A stretch of DNA of 64,000 nucleotides from Morella rubra (lineage: Eukaryota > Streptophyta > Magnoliopsida > Fagales > Myricaceae), in the NCBI GenBank assembly GCA_003952965.2, contig CM025849.1:19146843-19210842 (forward strand). Reading direction: 5' to 3'. The notes beneath the pieces were generated by a model, which ran no database searches, was not told the origin of the DNA, and saw only the letters and a program-made list of their open reading frames with translations. How positions within the stretch are numbered: the stretch's first letter is position 1; every line of letters starts with the position of its first letter. The translations under genes and the position numbers were made by a program. Shown piece by piece: positions 33,193 to 44,993 of this stretch.

Positions 33193-35386
33193 GTGAGTGC
33201 CTATAGGGTATAAGTCAAACCCACAACGAAAACAGTACTGCAAAATATTTCTGTACACTTCAACTACCATTCATTTTGTAAACTAACTAAGTTTTTTTAT
33301 ATTTTAAACTATCACATTTGATATGTTAGGGGTGAGAAAAATCCTGCTCACCTGACTCGGAGCCGACCCCGTCCAATCCGCACGGATCAAGTTACCTTGG
33401 GTTTGAGTTTTGAAATTTAAACTCGAAGAAAATCGGGTTTAGGTCTCTACCAGGCCCTATTTTTATTTTTATTTTTTTCTCTAATGAAATCACGTTGTTT
33501 TGCTTCTTTTTAATTTTTTTTTTGTTGTAAACCAGAGTCGGAGTTGGGTTGGAAAACTCTCGCCCCGTCTTTGTCCACCTCTGCACGTTGCACTCCAAAC
33601 AACTAATTGGCTTACATGTACACATGTCACAATATAGCTGTCAAGATTGTAGTGCGGATCCCTTTTTAATTGATTTTAATTATAAAATCTTCACTTAGGG
33701 TGCAAAATTCAAATATATTGATAGTTTAAAATGCAGTATATCAAGTTTAGTATGTAAATTACAAATTATATGAAAATTAGAAAAGAAATATTATAGTAGG
33801 CTCTATAACTATGAACAAAAACTAAATTAGATCTCTAAACTTTTAATTTGCTTTTCTACGCATCATAAGTTTGAAAAGATATTAATCCACGTCTTTTGTT
33901 CAATTTGAGTTTTTTTATATATTTTATATTTTTATTTTTGAGATTATTTTTAATACTTCTAGTAATTTTTTTATAGATGGGCATTTCGATAAATTTTTCG
34001 TGTAGTTAAAGGGCCAAATTGAGCGGCAGCGAGGATTAATGTCTTTTAAAACTTTTGAGGCGTAAAAAAAAAAATTAAAAATTCTTGGTTCAAGTTAATT
34101 TTTGTCTATCAATATAAAGCTTACTATGATGTTTTCCCTAATTAGAAGGGGACCATTTTTCTTTTCTGTAGTGTGATTAAAGAACAACCATTTTCAATTA
34201 GAAGAATCTCATCCAAATTAAACATTTGTCTGTAAAAGGTTCTAGAAAACAAAAAACAAAAAGTCTTCTTCTCCTTCTTGTTTTCCTTCAAAACTAGAAT
34301 CCAATTAAGCTTCTACTCTATTTAAAAAACAGGAAAGGAACAAACCACTTTGCCGCTCGATGCGGAACTTCTCTTTTTGAGCTTTTGAGTTTGAGCCACG
34401 GCAAAGACGAAGCAAAAAGCTTGACACAATCTTGACACACGGTGAAAATGGCTGAAGTTCCTAAATGTTTGGTTTGAGTTTAAAAGCATTTTTCTTTTGT
34501 ACTGATTAATAGAAAATTTTGAGAGGCATTTTTTTTTGGTAGCATGATAATGGAATTGTTAGGACAGATATTTAGAAAGAAAAATTTCTTAAAATATATT
34601 CACTTGAAGAATGTGGAAATTATGACAATATGTTTGCGAGGTAAGTTTTTGTTAGAGAAATTGTTTATGAATTTTTATGGGGTATGAAATCCACTCGCGC
34701 GCACAAGACATTACGTGGACTCGGGCTGATCGGTGTGCTTGAGAGAGATGAAGCCATTCCAAAGGAGCGTGGTTACTTAAGACCACCAAAAGCGCCCAAA
34801 TTGGGCTTCAAGAGCTATCAAAAAAAAGACTAAAAAATGGGAGATCTTACAGATCTCGGCCTAAGGGGTTGGGCCGGGAGTGAAGAGAGGGGGTCAAGTT
34901 AGGTTAGGGTTTTTAGAGAGAAAGTAGAGCCTCTCTCTCTAGAATATGAGTTTTTTACATAGGCTGCTTAGCTCAGTCTATTCATATATTCACTATCACA
35001 CATGAGTCTCACACGTTGCCATATGCGTTCTTTGATGTCATGCGCTATGTCTTTCTTTTGTTGGGTAATGAAACAAATTCTATGTGCAAAGCCCGCTGAG
35101 AAATAATCAAACTAACATATTGACAAACCTTAGACATTAGAAGTTGTTCTACACCTCAAACATTCATAAGTCAACAAATCTGAACTTCAACCAATAATGT
35201 GAAAAGCACACGGAGGTGAGACGGAGATAGAGACGGTCCTTGAGGACCTTACAAACCATCTTCATGTACTAAATTCAATCTCAGGTTTTCGATAGGTGTT
35301 TATGTTGAGGAGATAAATACTCGAAAAGTTTCCTAATGAGTTTATAATATAGTATATAAAGATTAAGCCTATAAATTTAATTACCA
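33193..35386. other. no gene recognised
   Basis: 33310-33625 has a GC-richer left part (cctgactcggagccgacccc) and right part (gagtcggagttgggttgg) in opposite sense, like a small hAT-type MITE whose ends start tag/cagaggtg; no target duplication was found. 33650-34330 is AT-rich. 34690-34940 has repeat-like GC-rich words and a CT run. Nothing coding was recognised. Confidence 0.4.
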
Positions 35387-35694
35387 AATTGGTCCCTGTG
35401 CTTTACGCGAAAATCTAATTTCCCTGTGATATTAAAAGCATATATAAAGTCCTCAGGCTCTCCAATCTGTTCTGCCGTCGGTCCCTCCTCCACATTCCGT
35501 TAACTTCTCAGATCTCTCTCTCCATCTTGACACGTATCGTTCCCCACGTGAAACAAAACCTAGCAGATCCCTCGCTTAACGTTAAACACTCAGATCCCCA
35601 ATTCAATCAAACCTCTCACCTAGAAACCTTATCCCCTAAATTCGATTTCATCCCGTGAAGATCCCTAATTCCTACAAGTGATTTTCCATTCGTA

Positions 35695-36035
35695 GTGAGG
35701 ACTTTCGTGATTTCCCGTTGGTGTCAAGCGATGAAGTTCGCTAAAGGTACATATATAACTAACACTTTGCCTTGCTTTTATATGACCTATTTTGTCTCAT
35801 TTGATGAAGTACGTTTTGTGTGCCATTTTGGAACACCATTCCCACGAGGAGATGACTTTGCGACTAACCAACTTGCGACCCAGGTCTGTCTCTGCATACA
35901 TGTCATCTGTTCCTCAAAGCTCTGTTCAGAACTCAAAACCGATTTCTCGGGTGTAAAGCCTACTAAAGGATTAGACAAAGTACATGACTGGAATCAATTG
36001 AATTGAATTACCAAAGTTGTTTCTTCTAATCTGGT
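35695..36035 (+). other. leader or first exon region of the MULE transposase gene
   Basis: The frame 35695-36006 has no recognised domain. The same sequence, diverged, occurs outside the right terminal repeat at 40003-40290. It probably is 5' untranslated or N-terminal exon sequence of the MURA gene. Confidence 0.3.
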
Positions 36036-36049
36036 ATTAATTTTGAAAT

Positions 36050-38587
36050 GACTGATGAAGATGAGGACGACCTTTATTCTGCTAGTATTGTCAACGAAGC
36101 AAGGGAGTCCATGAAGAATACCAATTGGTTTGGTTCATGGATCCGGAAGTGATATTGGTGACGTGCAGAAAGTGACACCTTCATTAGGCATCTGGAAGTG
36201 ATGAGGATGAAGATCTACCCTGAGTTTGCACATGAAGCGCAAGATCCAGCTGAACTTTTCAAGAGCACGAAAGAGTTTAAAGCTGCATTGAAGTTGTATG
36301 GTTTACAAAACAGCTTCGATTATAAGTTTAAAAAGAATGACAAGTCAGAGTACGGGCTGAATGCAAGGGGGCAGCATGTTCTTGGAAAATTCATGCATCT
36401 TGGACGAATGACAGAAATGCTATTCAAATCAAGTCTATGTCTGGAAGACATAGTTGTGGGAACCACTACATCAACAAGAAGGCAGACGTTGATTGGATAG
36501 CACGATACTATCTGCCTAACATAAGAGATACCCCGACTATTTCACTTACCGCATTACAAGACTTGATTCGACGAGAGTTCAATATTGAGGTGAGTAAACA
36601 AAATTGTTATAAGGCGAGGAAGAAGGCCTTGAAGATTATAAATGGCAACCATGATAAGCATTACAAACATTGTAAGGATTATGACGTGCAATTTGGAAGT
36701 GGAACCCGGGAAGTACAGTCAAGATTCAGAAGGATGGTGACTACTTTCTAAGGATGTACATTTGCCTAGATGCATGTAAGAAGGGCTTTCTAGAGGGGTG
36801 CAGGCCAGTTATAGCTGTAGATGGGTGCCATCTAAAAGCAGGGCATGTGGTCAATTACTAGCTAGTTGGTTTGGATGGGAATGACGATTTATTCCCAATA
36901 GCCTAGCCGTAGTCGAGCTGAGTGCAAGGATTCATGGTTATGGTTCTTGGAAATCTAAATAATGACGTTGGACCATTTGATTATCGAGGCTACACTTTTA
37001 TGTCCGACCGTCAAAAGGTAACGGTTTCATTTTGACCTAGAATGCCTAAATACTTGTCATATGGTTCTTTCACATTTATTATTCTTTACTGATATGTTTT
37101 TCACCTATACAGGGCCTTTTGGATGCCTTTGAGATCCTTACGCCTGAATCAGAACATAGGCATTGCGTGCGTCATTTGCACGCAAACTTCAAAGGAAGGG
37201 GTTTTAAAGGGAAGGCGTTCAAAGATGAGTTATGGGCTGCTGCCAGGGCAACAAACAAGACTCAATTCGACCGCCATATGAATGAAATGAAGAAGCTAAA
37301 AGAGGATGCATTCACGTACTTGGACAAAATTGACCCTGCTACTTGGTCCAGACATGCATTTAGGACTGCCAACAAGTGTGATATGCTGTTGAATAACTTG
37401 GCTGAAAGTTTCAACTCGTGGATCAAAGATGCAAGGGATAAGCCGCTTCTTACAATGCTGGAGATGATAAGAAGAAAACTAATGAATCGCTTTGAAGCGA
37501 AGAGGGATAGAGCAGCCACTGCTACTGCCATAATGTCCAAAAATTCTGAAGAAGCTTAGAGGCACAAGGATGTGGCACGAAACTACATATGCCACTGGAA
37601 ATCTGTTGGTCAATTCGAGGTTGATCATTACTTTAAGGCACGAAAGTAGTTGACATGAACGAAATGACATGTTCGTGTGGACGTTGGCAACAAATGGAAT
37701 CCCATGTGCACACGTCATTTCTGCCATGTACTTTGACAACAAAACTCCTGAAGACTTTGTACATAGGTAAATTATTGGAATTGTAAAGTTTCAGATTGCT
37801 GATGACTTATCATTGATTTATGTTTGTTTTAGGTGGTATCACATGGACACTTTCAGAGAAGCTTATCGCCCACCAATCCTCCAATGCCTGGACCTGAGGA
37901 GTGGCCACGAGAAGACTTTGATATTGTACTACCACCACAAGTGAGGAGAGGACCAGGCAGACCTAGAATTGCTAGAAGAAGGGCTCTGATGAGCCGGATG
38001 AGACATACAAAGTGACGAGGCAGGGGTATGCACATGCATGCAAAACTTGAAAGCTGGTGGGTCATAATGCAAGGACGTGCCCAAAGAAAAAATCACAACA
38101 AACTGACGTGGTAAGTGTGACAGCAAACATATGAAAATATTTCTTAACGTGTTGTGCTTGCTTTTATGAGTTTGAAAAAGGTTCATAGAAGAGGTTACCT
38201 GGGTAGTTATTTTAGTTACTGTGGTATATGATGAAATAAAGCAAGCATTTTAGTTACTTTGATATATTATTTGTACGATATGATTAAATGAATCTTTGGT
38301 AAGTTGTTTATATATTAGATGAAATGATTAAATTGGGTTACTGTTACTCTTTCACTTGTTGTTTATATATTAGATGGGATAAATGAATAAATCTGTTACT
38401 CTTTGACTTGCATATATTAGATGGATAAAGAATAAATTGGGTTGTGGTACTCTTTGACTTGCTGTTTTCTTGTGTCATTGTAGGATGTTGGTCCATCTCA
38501 ACCTCCCGTGGAGACACAACCATCTTCTAAGCATGCATTGGGCAGCACAAGAAAGAAGATGAGCCCCAGAAGGCGTACCCAAAGCTG
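36050..38587 (+). pseudogene. MURA-type MULE transposase, broken
   Basis: The domains are in the expected order. A DNA-binding/MuDR domain (36198-36750) has CKGAACSWKIHASW and HSCGNHYINKKADVDW, with a frameshift near 36362. The DDE core has the first Asp in VDGCHLK (36820), the second in MSDRQKG (37004) and the Glu in LNNLAESFN (37404). A GT..AG intron lies at 37018-37112. A SWIM zinc finger follows (CSCGRW.. GIPCAHV, 37670-37745, frameshift between the halves). Then come a basic PPQVRRGPGRPR stretch, a zinc knuckle whose second Cys codon region is now TGA (about 38040-38090), and a last exon 38486-38587 ending RRRTQS-stop. A TAG at 36859 and other stops break the core. Structure is otherwise nearly complete, so decay is moderate. 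Confidence 0.85.
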
Positions 38588-39024
38588 AGACGTTAATGGA
38601 AGCACTGTTTTGTTGGTGCATTTTGTGAAAGAGATGAACTGAACCCTTAGTTAAGACTTGCAAGTTTGTATTTTGAAACAATGTATGTTCTGTTATACCC
38701 AATGAGGGTATTTTGTGTCTGTTTTGAAACAATCTATATTCTATTATACCAATGAGGGTATTTTGTGTCTGTTATGGCCAAGAGAATGACAATGTCATAT
38801 GGATTTCTTATTTTGGCCAAGACAATGACAATGTCTTATGGATTTCATATCTGTTATTACTATGTCTCTATTATTGTTCGCCATACAGGATAAGAAACTA
38901 ACGAAAATGCAACTGAGTTTTGCCATTACTACAATCAAAATACCACTGCCTACAGGATAATTCAAGCGCACACAAAATACCACTTCCATTACCCCATTTA
39001 TAACACAAAATACGCACACACCAT
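38588..39024. other. intergenic region between the two convergent MULE genes
   Basis: It contains two imperfect copies of a 60-bp block (ccaatgagggtattttgtgtctgtt at about 38700 and 38752) and a repeated gacaatgacaatgtc phrase. This would hold the 3' ends of both transcription units. No RNA gene seen. Confidence 0.4.
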
Positions 39025-39486
39025 CTAAAACCATAGGGCTACGCGAACTGCAACTATCCCTAACACACACGAAACAACCAGCCCAATCTTCAGCTTTCTT
39101 TCCTTCTCTCTTTGCTTCTGGACTTCAATCTCCAGCACCTTGATTCTTCTGATTAAACCAGGAAAAAACTCCAAACTACGCTTGCAGAGAGGGGGATCAT
39201 ACCACGCAAAATACCCACATGGCAATGGCATTTGCAAAGAAACAATGGACCTTGGTAATGGATCGTGCACTTTCACTTTCACATTTTACCATACACATAC
39301 ACTTACCGATTTTCTACCAAATCTTGGACATCCAAAGAAGCGCCTTCCGGGATTTCTCTGTGTCCAAGAAGTCTTCAGCGATGCTTGCATGCCACACTCA
39401 CATAAATGGATCTCCACACCCGAAACAAATGAGGCAACCCAGATGAGTCCATTTTTGCTTTTGGAGATTCGAGTAAAAGGCAGCAC
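39025..39486 (-). pseudogene. GRF zinc-finger, coiled-coil, membrane-anchor protein in the MULE
   Basis: Read on the minus strand, the first part (39486-39289) has LCECGMQASLKTSW followed by NPGRRFFGCPRFG, the first half of a GRF zinc finger (Cys at residues 29 and 31 and in GCP). The second part (39282-39025) has CGYFAWYDPPLC, then a charged helix (RRIKVLEIEVQKQREKE) and a C-terminal hydrophobic segment of about 20 residues. GRF, coiled coil and C-terminal membrane segment in this order is a known plant architecture; GRF domains bind single-stranded nucleic acid in other proteins. The two parts are in different frames: a gtaagt donor after GRKS suggests an intron, but no acceptor gives the right phase, so a frameshift is equally likely. 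The plus-strand ORFs over the same bases are shadows. Confidence 0.7.
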
Positions 39487-40002
39487 GAGATTTGGAACAA
39501 AGGCAGTGCAGCTTCACCAAAGCAAATGGAGGAAGTTCAAAACGAAATCAAAAAGGAAAATGAAAGAAACCAAAGCAAACGGAAGAAGTTCAAAATGAAA
39601 TCAAAAAGGAAAGGATGAAAGAAACCAAAGCAAATGGAGAACAAATGAAGGTTACGACAAATGTTTACAAAGAATTACAAAAATTTCACACTCACCTTGC
39701 GGGAAGTTCCGTGAAGCAACTATAGAATTAAGAAAGTGAAGGGGTTAGGGTTTACTTATGGGGAATTCACCGCTGAGGGGTTCTTTTGCTGACATGGAGA
39801 GAGAGATCTGATGTGGACTACTTCCGTCAAATGGGGTAACGGAATGTGGAGGAGGGACCGACGGCAGAACAGATTGGAGAGCCTGAGGACTTTATATATG
39901 CTTTTAATATCACAGACTAATTAGATTTGCGTAAAGCACAGGGACCAATTCCACTCAAACTGTAACTTCTTTCCATCTCTATCTTCCCGTTGGGTATTGC
40001 AA

Positions 40003-40290
40003 AGAAGGTGTCCCACCGTTTTTGTCGGATGAGAAACATATATGACGTATTTTTACGTTTTGTGTGCCACCCACGGGAACACATTATTTGAGGAGATGAC
40101 CAACATACGACCCAGGTCTCTTTCCCGCTGCTGTCTTTGTTCCTCAAAGCAATCTGTCTAGAACTCAAAACCCGCATTCTCGTGTGGCCTACTCTTAACA
40201 TATAGGCCTAAATTCCTACTGGACTGGATCAACTTGAGATCTGAATTACCAAACGTTTTTTTGTTTTGTTTCTAATCTAATATGTTAAGA
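40003..40290 (+). repeat. diverged copy of the MULE 5' region outside the element
   Basis: cgttttgtgtgccac.. gaggagatgac.. cgacccaggtct.. gttcctcaaagc.. agaactcaaaac.. gaattaccaaa follows the same order as 35805-36020 in direct orientation. It starts about 50 bp past the right terminal repeat. It looks like the remnant of a second, related MULE. Confidence 0.65.
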
Positions 40291-40432
40291 GCTGGATGTA
40301 GACTTAGGTGTCTTCACTGCATATTCAGGGTTGATTCTTGGCACCTTGAAGATCTGGCACTTGCCGTGACATTTAAAGCCAGCCGTCTGCATGCACCACC
40401 AGATTTGACCCATCATTCCATGCTAGGCCTAA

Positions 40433-40837
40433 CTACCTAATAGTCATCGCCCTTAGCCAAACCATATTCTCATTCTCCTTCAAAGGCCCTAGAAACCTTA
40501 GAACCCCCTCAACTTCGTCAGACTCTAAGTGTGGACCGTTCAGCAACTCCAGCATGCAAAACAGGTACGTCCCCTTGGGGTTTCTAGCCTTCATGGCCTC
40601 CTCCACCAACTTCAAGCCTTTAAAGTAATTTTCATCCGCAAACATGGTACAAATACCCTTCAAATAGAGGACATCAGGGTTGTAGTGGATGAAAAACAAA
40701 GCCACAAACTTCGCCACTTCGGGGGGACTCGCCACGAATCGGGGAGTTCCTCTACACAACAAGCCCAGTATACATCGCGATAATCTGAAGCCTCGTGCAG
40801 AGTCTTGCGTGTCCCATGGACACTCAACAAGGTGCAC
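40433..40837 (-). pseudogene. F-box protein (At2g35280/At1g67623-like) C-terminal fragment
   Basis: The 134-codon frame contains HYNPDVLYLKGICTMF, FKGLKLVEEAMKARNPKGTY and FCMLELLNG. This is the Sel1/TPR-like pattern (N-P-x-A-L-x-x-x-G, G-L-x-x-L-x-x-A, G-x-Y) found after the F-box in this plant family, which is thought to act as substrate adaptor in SCF ubiquitin ligases. The F-box itself is absent; the upstream part reads in other frames (40660-40959). It is a fragment, perhaps carried here by a transposon. Family assignment rests on the repeat pattern only. Confidence 0.45.
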
Positions 40838-40959
40838 ACCATGTTTGCGGGGTCATATAGAACATAAGGACCTCTCCACATTGTCCTAGCAGTGCTTTGA
40901 TAATGATCTCCTACAACAACACCTTCGAAAGCGTTGTGAGGTAGTCCGCAATAGAACAA

Positions 40960-41860
40960 AGGGAGTCAAGAAACGAAGGAAAAAACTGGAAGATTTAGAT
41001 CAAACCAAGAACAAAGAAAGAAATAGAAAAGGAATGGAAGATGAAAGAAATGAGGGCATGACATATATAAAGAAAACACACTCGCAACGGTTGAGGCGAC
41101 TCTTCGAAAATATATTCTCCTAAACGCTTGACAAAGCAGTTCAGATGCTTTAAAACTGGTGTGAAATTAATTCATGTCTCTTCGAAAGACATGTTCATCA
41201 TACCTGCGTCTGTTGACAGATTAATTCATGTCTTTTCGAAAGACATGTTCGCCTAGGGTTCTAGATTACAAATGCCTGCGTTTGTTGACAGGGCAGGTAT
41301 AACTAACGTGTTAAAGAAGCATTACATCACTAAGCTACGTCACTAGGTAGCGGGCTACTGGACCTGGCCAAATTAAGACACCGTGGCACAACAAGAAATC
41401 CCAACTGCCACAACACTGGTGGCGTACAGAATGGTGAACCCAGATTTTCACGACTAAGCTCAACCCATTGGGAGCACACATCTGCTTGGCCAAAGGAATA
41501 TCATACCTACAATCTACGGGTCACAGAAAAGGATTTTCCTATCCAAACCACCATGCCATGACATGCAAAAGCCCTAGTTGGCTCAGTAAAACATCATAAC
41601 ATTGAACCAAGGATAAAAGAGCGTAATAAAATTCCAACACCTAATAAGACTTACAGCTGCCGAGGGCAGTTTACCGAAAGCAACTCAAATGTTTCTGTAT
41701 CATTAGAGATACAAAATGATTATATTCCACATAAAAACAGGAAAAGATAAAAGGCACAATACCACAACAGGTGCTCATTCTGTAGGGGTGGGAGCAGTTT
41801 CAGCAAGCATCACAGACTTTTCTTATCCCAATTCAAAAGAGGATGGCTCACATGTGACCT
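40960..41860. other. LTR- or UTR-like stretch without gene
   Basis: It contains the tandem repeat at 41167-41290 and GC-richer words around 41380-41460. I recognise no coding frame. It may belong to the gypsy element whose antisense ORF follows. Confidence 0.35.
41167..41290 (+). repeat. two-unit repeat with an embedded near-palindrome
   Basis: Two units (41167-41219 and 41220-41290) share attaattcatgtct and the end cctgcgt(c/t)tgttgacag. Each contains catgtct(c/t)ttcgaaagacatg, which folds on itself with about ten paired bases. The second unit has an 18-bp insertion. Confidence 0.7.
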
Positions 41861-41861
41861 C

Positions 41862-44530
41862 CTATGAGGTGGCAGTTATTTCTCTTTCCTGAAGAGACGG
41901 TGTCACCTGGTCCTGGAGGTCTCTTCCAAATATCACCATCAAGGATAGGGCTGCCTGGTCAATAGAAGCTAATGACGCATCTACAACCATTGGTTCAGGA
42001 AGGGAAATCTCTAGAATCAGCGAGTGTGAATTAACAGACATAGGAACGGGGACAGACCCACTAGTTCTCTTCCCCTCAACTATAAATTTGGGGCCAGCCC
42101 CTGCAAATTCCTCGTCTGGCACTTATGAGGCCAAAGGAGAACCCATTTTAGCACCAACCTCATCGGCATAGTCTTTAGCCTTTAAGCCTAACAAGTCCAT
42201 ACTAGGGAACTTCTCCTTGACTACCTCCACCAATGTAGTGAAGCCAGAGTAGAAGCCTACTGACCACTCTACCATAAGGTTCGTCTCAAAAAGTTGTGGC
42301 TCGTGCTGTGATCACCGTAGTTTGTGCTTGTAAGTCCACATGTCACCTTGAGCTTTCGCCAGTTGCATCTGTAGGTCTTCCTTTCTCTTAAAAGCACAAA
42401 GGCAATCGCAAACGGCGTCCTCCCACAGTGAGTTCTCCATAGCTGCCATTCTGGCCAATGTCATCAACTCTTTGTCTCATGCCAAGCCCTCCTTCCTCAA
42501 TTGATCGACTTACAAATCCTTGGCCTTCAACTTTGCCTTTTGTCCACAACTGGTCAGCCCGTTGTTGCTCCAATTCAATTGACAATTATTTCTCCTTAAC
42601 AACACCAGTTGTGTGTTGGGACCTCAACCCCTCCACTTTCGACCTCAAGGTGCAAATTTGTGCACACACGGCCTCCACAACACCTTGATCGTCATGGTAG
42701 ATCTAGGCATCACCTCCCTCTTTCCTGAGCTCCTGAAGCAATTCCTCGAGAGCAGTGAGCTGTGTCTGGACAGAAGTTTGCTCTGTTTGTAACCTAGCAA
42801 TAGCCGTCCAAAAATCGTGGAGTAGCCGCAGGAGTAGTTGACTCACAACAGACGCGTAGCCCGAAAACTTCGGCAACATTTTCTCCACTTGCCCGAACAC
42901 CTTTGGGATAAGATCAGGACCAACGTCAACACTAACATCGGTCGGACCTGTCACTAGGATCCTCCAGGTTAGCTTGCCCCAAGGAGGCCACTAGTGATAG
43001 AGGCTACTCAGGACTCGCCAGGGGTTGAACGGAAGGACCTGACATAACTGCCATCGCTTCTTGTAGCTTAAAGGATGACTTTGCTTTAGAAGAGGAGGGG
43101 GATGATTCCCGAACAAAGCCTCTATGTGCGCTGCTCTGCCGGGATGATTGGCTAGCGTTCTTCCTTGCACTGCGAGTGAAAGGTTCCCTACATTCCTACT
43201 CTCTCTCCTCGTTCGTCAGCACAAGCCTCTCATTTAAACGGGTTTGAGACTTATTGGTCAAGGCACCGGCAGGAGCAGGAACTTTTTTTACAATCTCCAC
43301 TTCATCACTACTCAAAGATGGTGACATTGCCCTTCGACGAGCTGCAGCAGACCTTGCTCTGCAGGCAATAGTACCGGACTTGGTCTCATGGACAGTGGCA
43401 CTAGGAGACCTCGGATAAGAACTAGTAGGATGGCGGCCCTTCCGGAACGGTTCTAAGCAGTTTACCCCCCTGGGCTTCAATATTTTACGTTTACTCCTCA
43501 CCTCTGCACACAACATAAAAGCAGAAGACCTGGTCAGCTATAGACTGATTTCTCAGATCACCACACCAGTACACCACAACAAATCAATATGAAAACAATA
43601 GCAACAAACCATCATCAGGTGCAACAATCACACCCAGTACATGAAAACAATCCACCCCAACTCACGATAACATACACAGTCTCTCACAAGGACAAATAAT
43701 ACCAACTGAATCAACTATAAAAGTCTCACCTGTTGGAACCCCAGCCTCTGCGGAAGACAACAACTCAGCCAAGTCCTAGGGCTTGCTTGCCATTGCCCGC
43801 TTGATGTGCGAGGCTTCCTTCAGGGTCAGATATGGCGCTTGTCAGGCTACCTCACAGCATCCCACCGAACAAAAAAGTTATAAAAAGCGCCTAAGCACAC
43901 ACAAGATAACAAAAGTGAGGGACAAGAGACATTACCCCAAGATAAAGGCACTCCCCAAGTATGTTGAACCCTAATAGGATTTTCCTCTCCCGAGGAATAT
44001 TCCCACCCTTCACCGGACACAAAAAAAAATTCTGGTGCCAGCCCTTATTTTTAGAAGGAAGACCACGGAACAAGCCGCGCCCGTCTCGAGCCTAAAAGAA
44101 GTACAGGCCGAAATCACTCGTCTGCAACTTAAAGCACCCAACGAACTCCCACCAGGCGGAAAGCCTCTCCTCTGAAAACAATTTCTCACATGGGGCAAAG
44201 AAGCCTAGTGCCAATCTCAAATTATTGGGCAGCAGTTGAGCTAGAGACAGTGAGAACCACTGTAGCAACTACTACATATCCCTAGAAAGTGGGAATCAGG
44301 CTCCCACATGTAATGCCTCTTCGAAGAAGGCTATCTCATCCCCTTCAGTACATACCACCCTTTCCTAGCATTCAGGTACCCTCGTCACTATGGTTGGAGA
44401 AATGCTATACTTAAGCCTTAACTCGACTAACTGGGTCTGGTCGTGATCAGACACCTATTGGGACACCGGTACAATCCCTTTAGACGCAGGTTTTTCTCCA
44501 GCCTCTCCAACCCCAGAACCAGACGAAGCC
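41862..44530 (-). pseudogene. antisense 'gypsy-type transposon' ORF (PF04195-like), broken
   Basis: Read on the minus strand from an ATG at 44530 (MASSGSGVGEAGEKPASKG) the frame meets stops but continues as EGDEIAFFEEALHVGA, LAQLLPNNLRLALGFFAPC, LSAWWEFVGCFKL and NKGWHQNFFLCPV. That is the pattern of the plant domain named 'transposase (putative), gypsy type'. A basic/serine-rich segment (43510-43200) and a coiled coil (ARLQTEQTSVQTQLTALEEL, about 42800) follow, then an acidic/hydrophobic tail to 41862. Some plant Ty3/gypsy elements (Tat lineage) carry such an extra ORF antisense to the element, in front of the 3' LTR. The plus-strand LTR promoter at 45530 fits this layout. At least five stops and several frameshifts show it is dead. 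Confidence 0.6.
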
Positions 44531-44993
44531 ATAGAGCACAGATCTCCTGTGAAGTAACACGACAATGTTGAATAGCAGACGGCACAAATGGATATCGAGC
44601 ACCATGGAAGGAAATGATGAAACCCTTGCCTGATAACTTGCAGAACACTCAAGTCAAATGACGTCTCCTCACCTGCCCATTCTCCTTTATCCCAAACAGC
44701 TCGAAATGGACCAGGCTGAGCATCGGACACAGGTCTCATAACATTGCGGTCCCAGCTTCCTCGCCCTTGAGCTTCAAACATAATAAGATGGGGCCCAAGC
44801 CAGATAAAAGCCCAAAGTATATGCAATTTGGCGCTCCCCTAATCAACCTCTATGTTTGCAAGGCCATAGCCTATGAACCCATAGACCCCAAGGACGCCGA
44901 CAACAGCAAACTGGATTAGCATCTCATAATTCAAAGCCCATGATTGGAGGCCCCCTTTCATACTTTTATAAGCTATCGCCAACTAGCCACAAT

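Larger units (their letters stand above)
35387..39950. mobile_element. MULE with two convergent genes, 4.56 kb
   Basis: Terminal inverted repeats run from 35387 (aattggtccctgtgctttac) to about 35530 and from about 39790 to 39950 in reverse; they include tttatatatgcttttaatat and gtcggtccctcctccacatt in matching order. Between them lie a MURA transposase pseudogene on the plus strand and a GRF zinc-finger gene on the minus strand, each reading inward from one terminal repeat. I could not identify a 9-bp target duplication, so the borders may be off by several bases or one end has changed. Confidence 0.8.

Noticed and set aside
36198-38015. MURA as an intact, active transposase gene
   Set aside because: There is a frameshift near 36362, a TAG at 36859, a frameshift in the SWIM finger and a stop in the zinc knuckle.
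39140-39598. 152-codon plus-strand frame
   Set aside because: It lies antisense to the GRF zinc-finger gene, whose cysteine spacing and NPGRRFFGCP motif give much stronger support to the minus strand.
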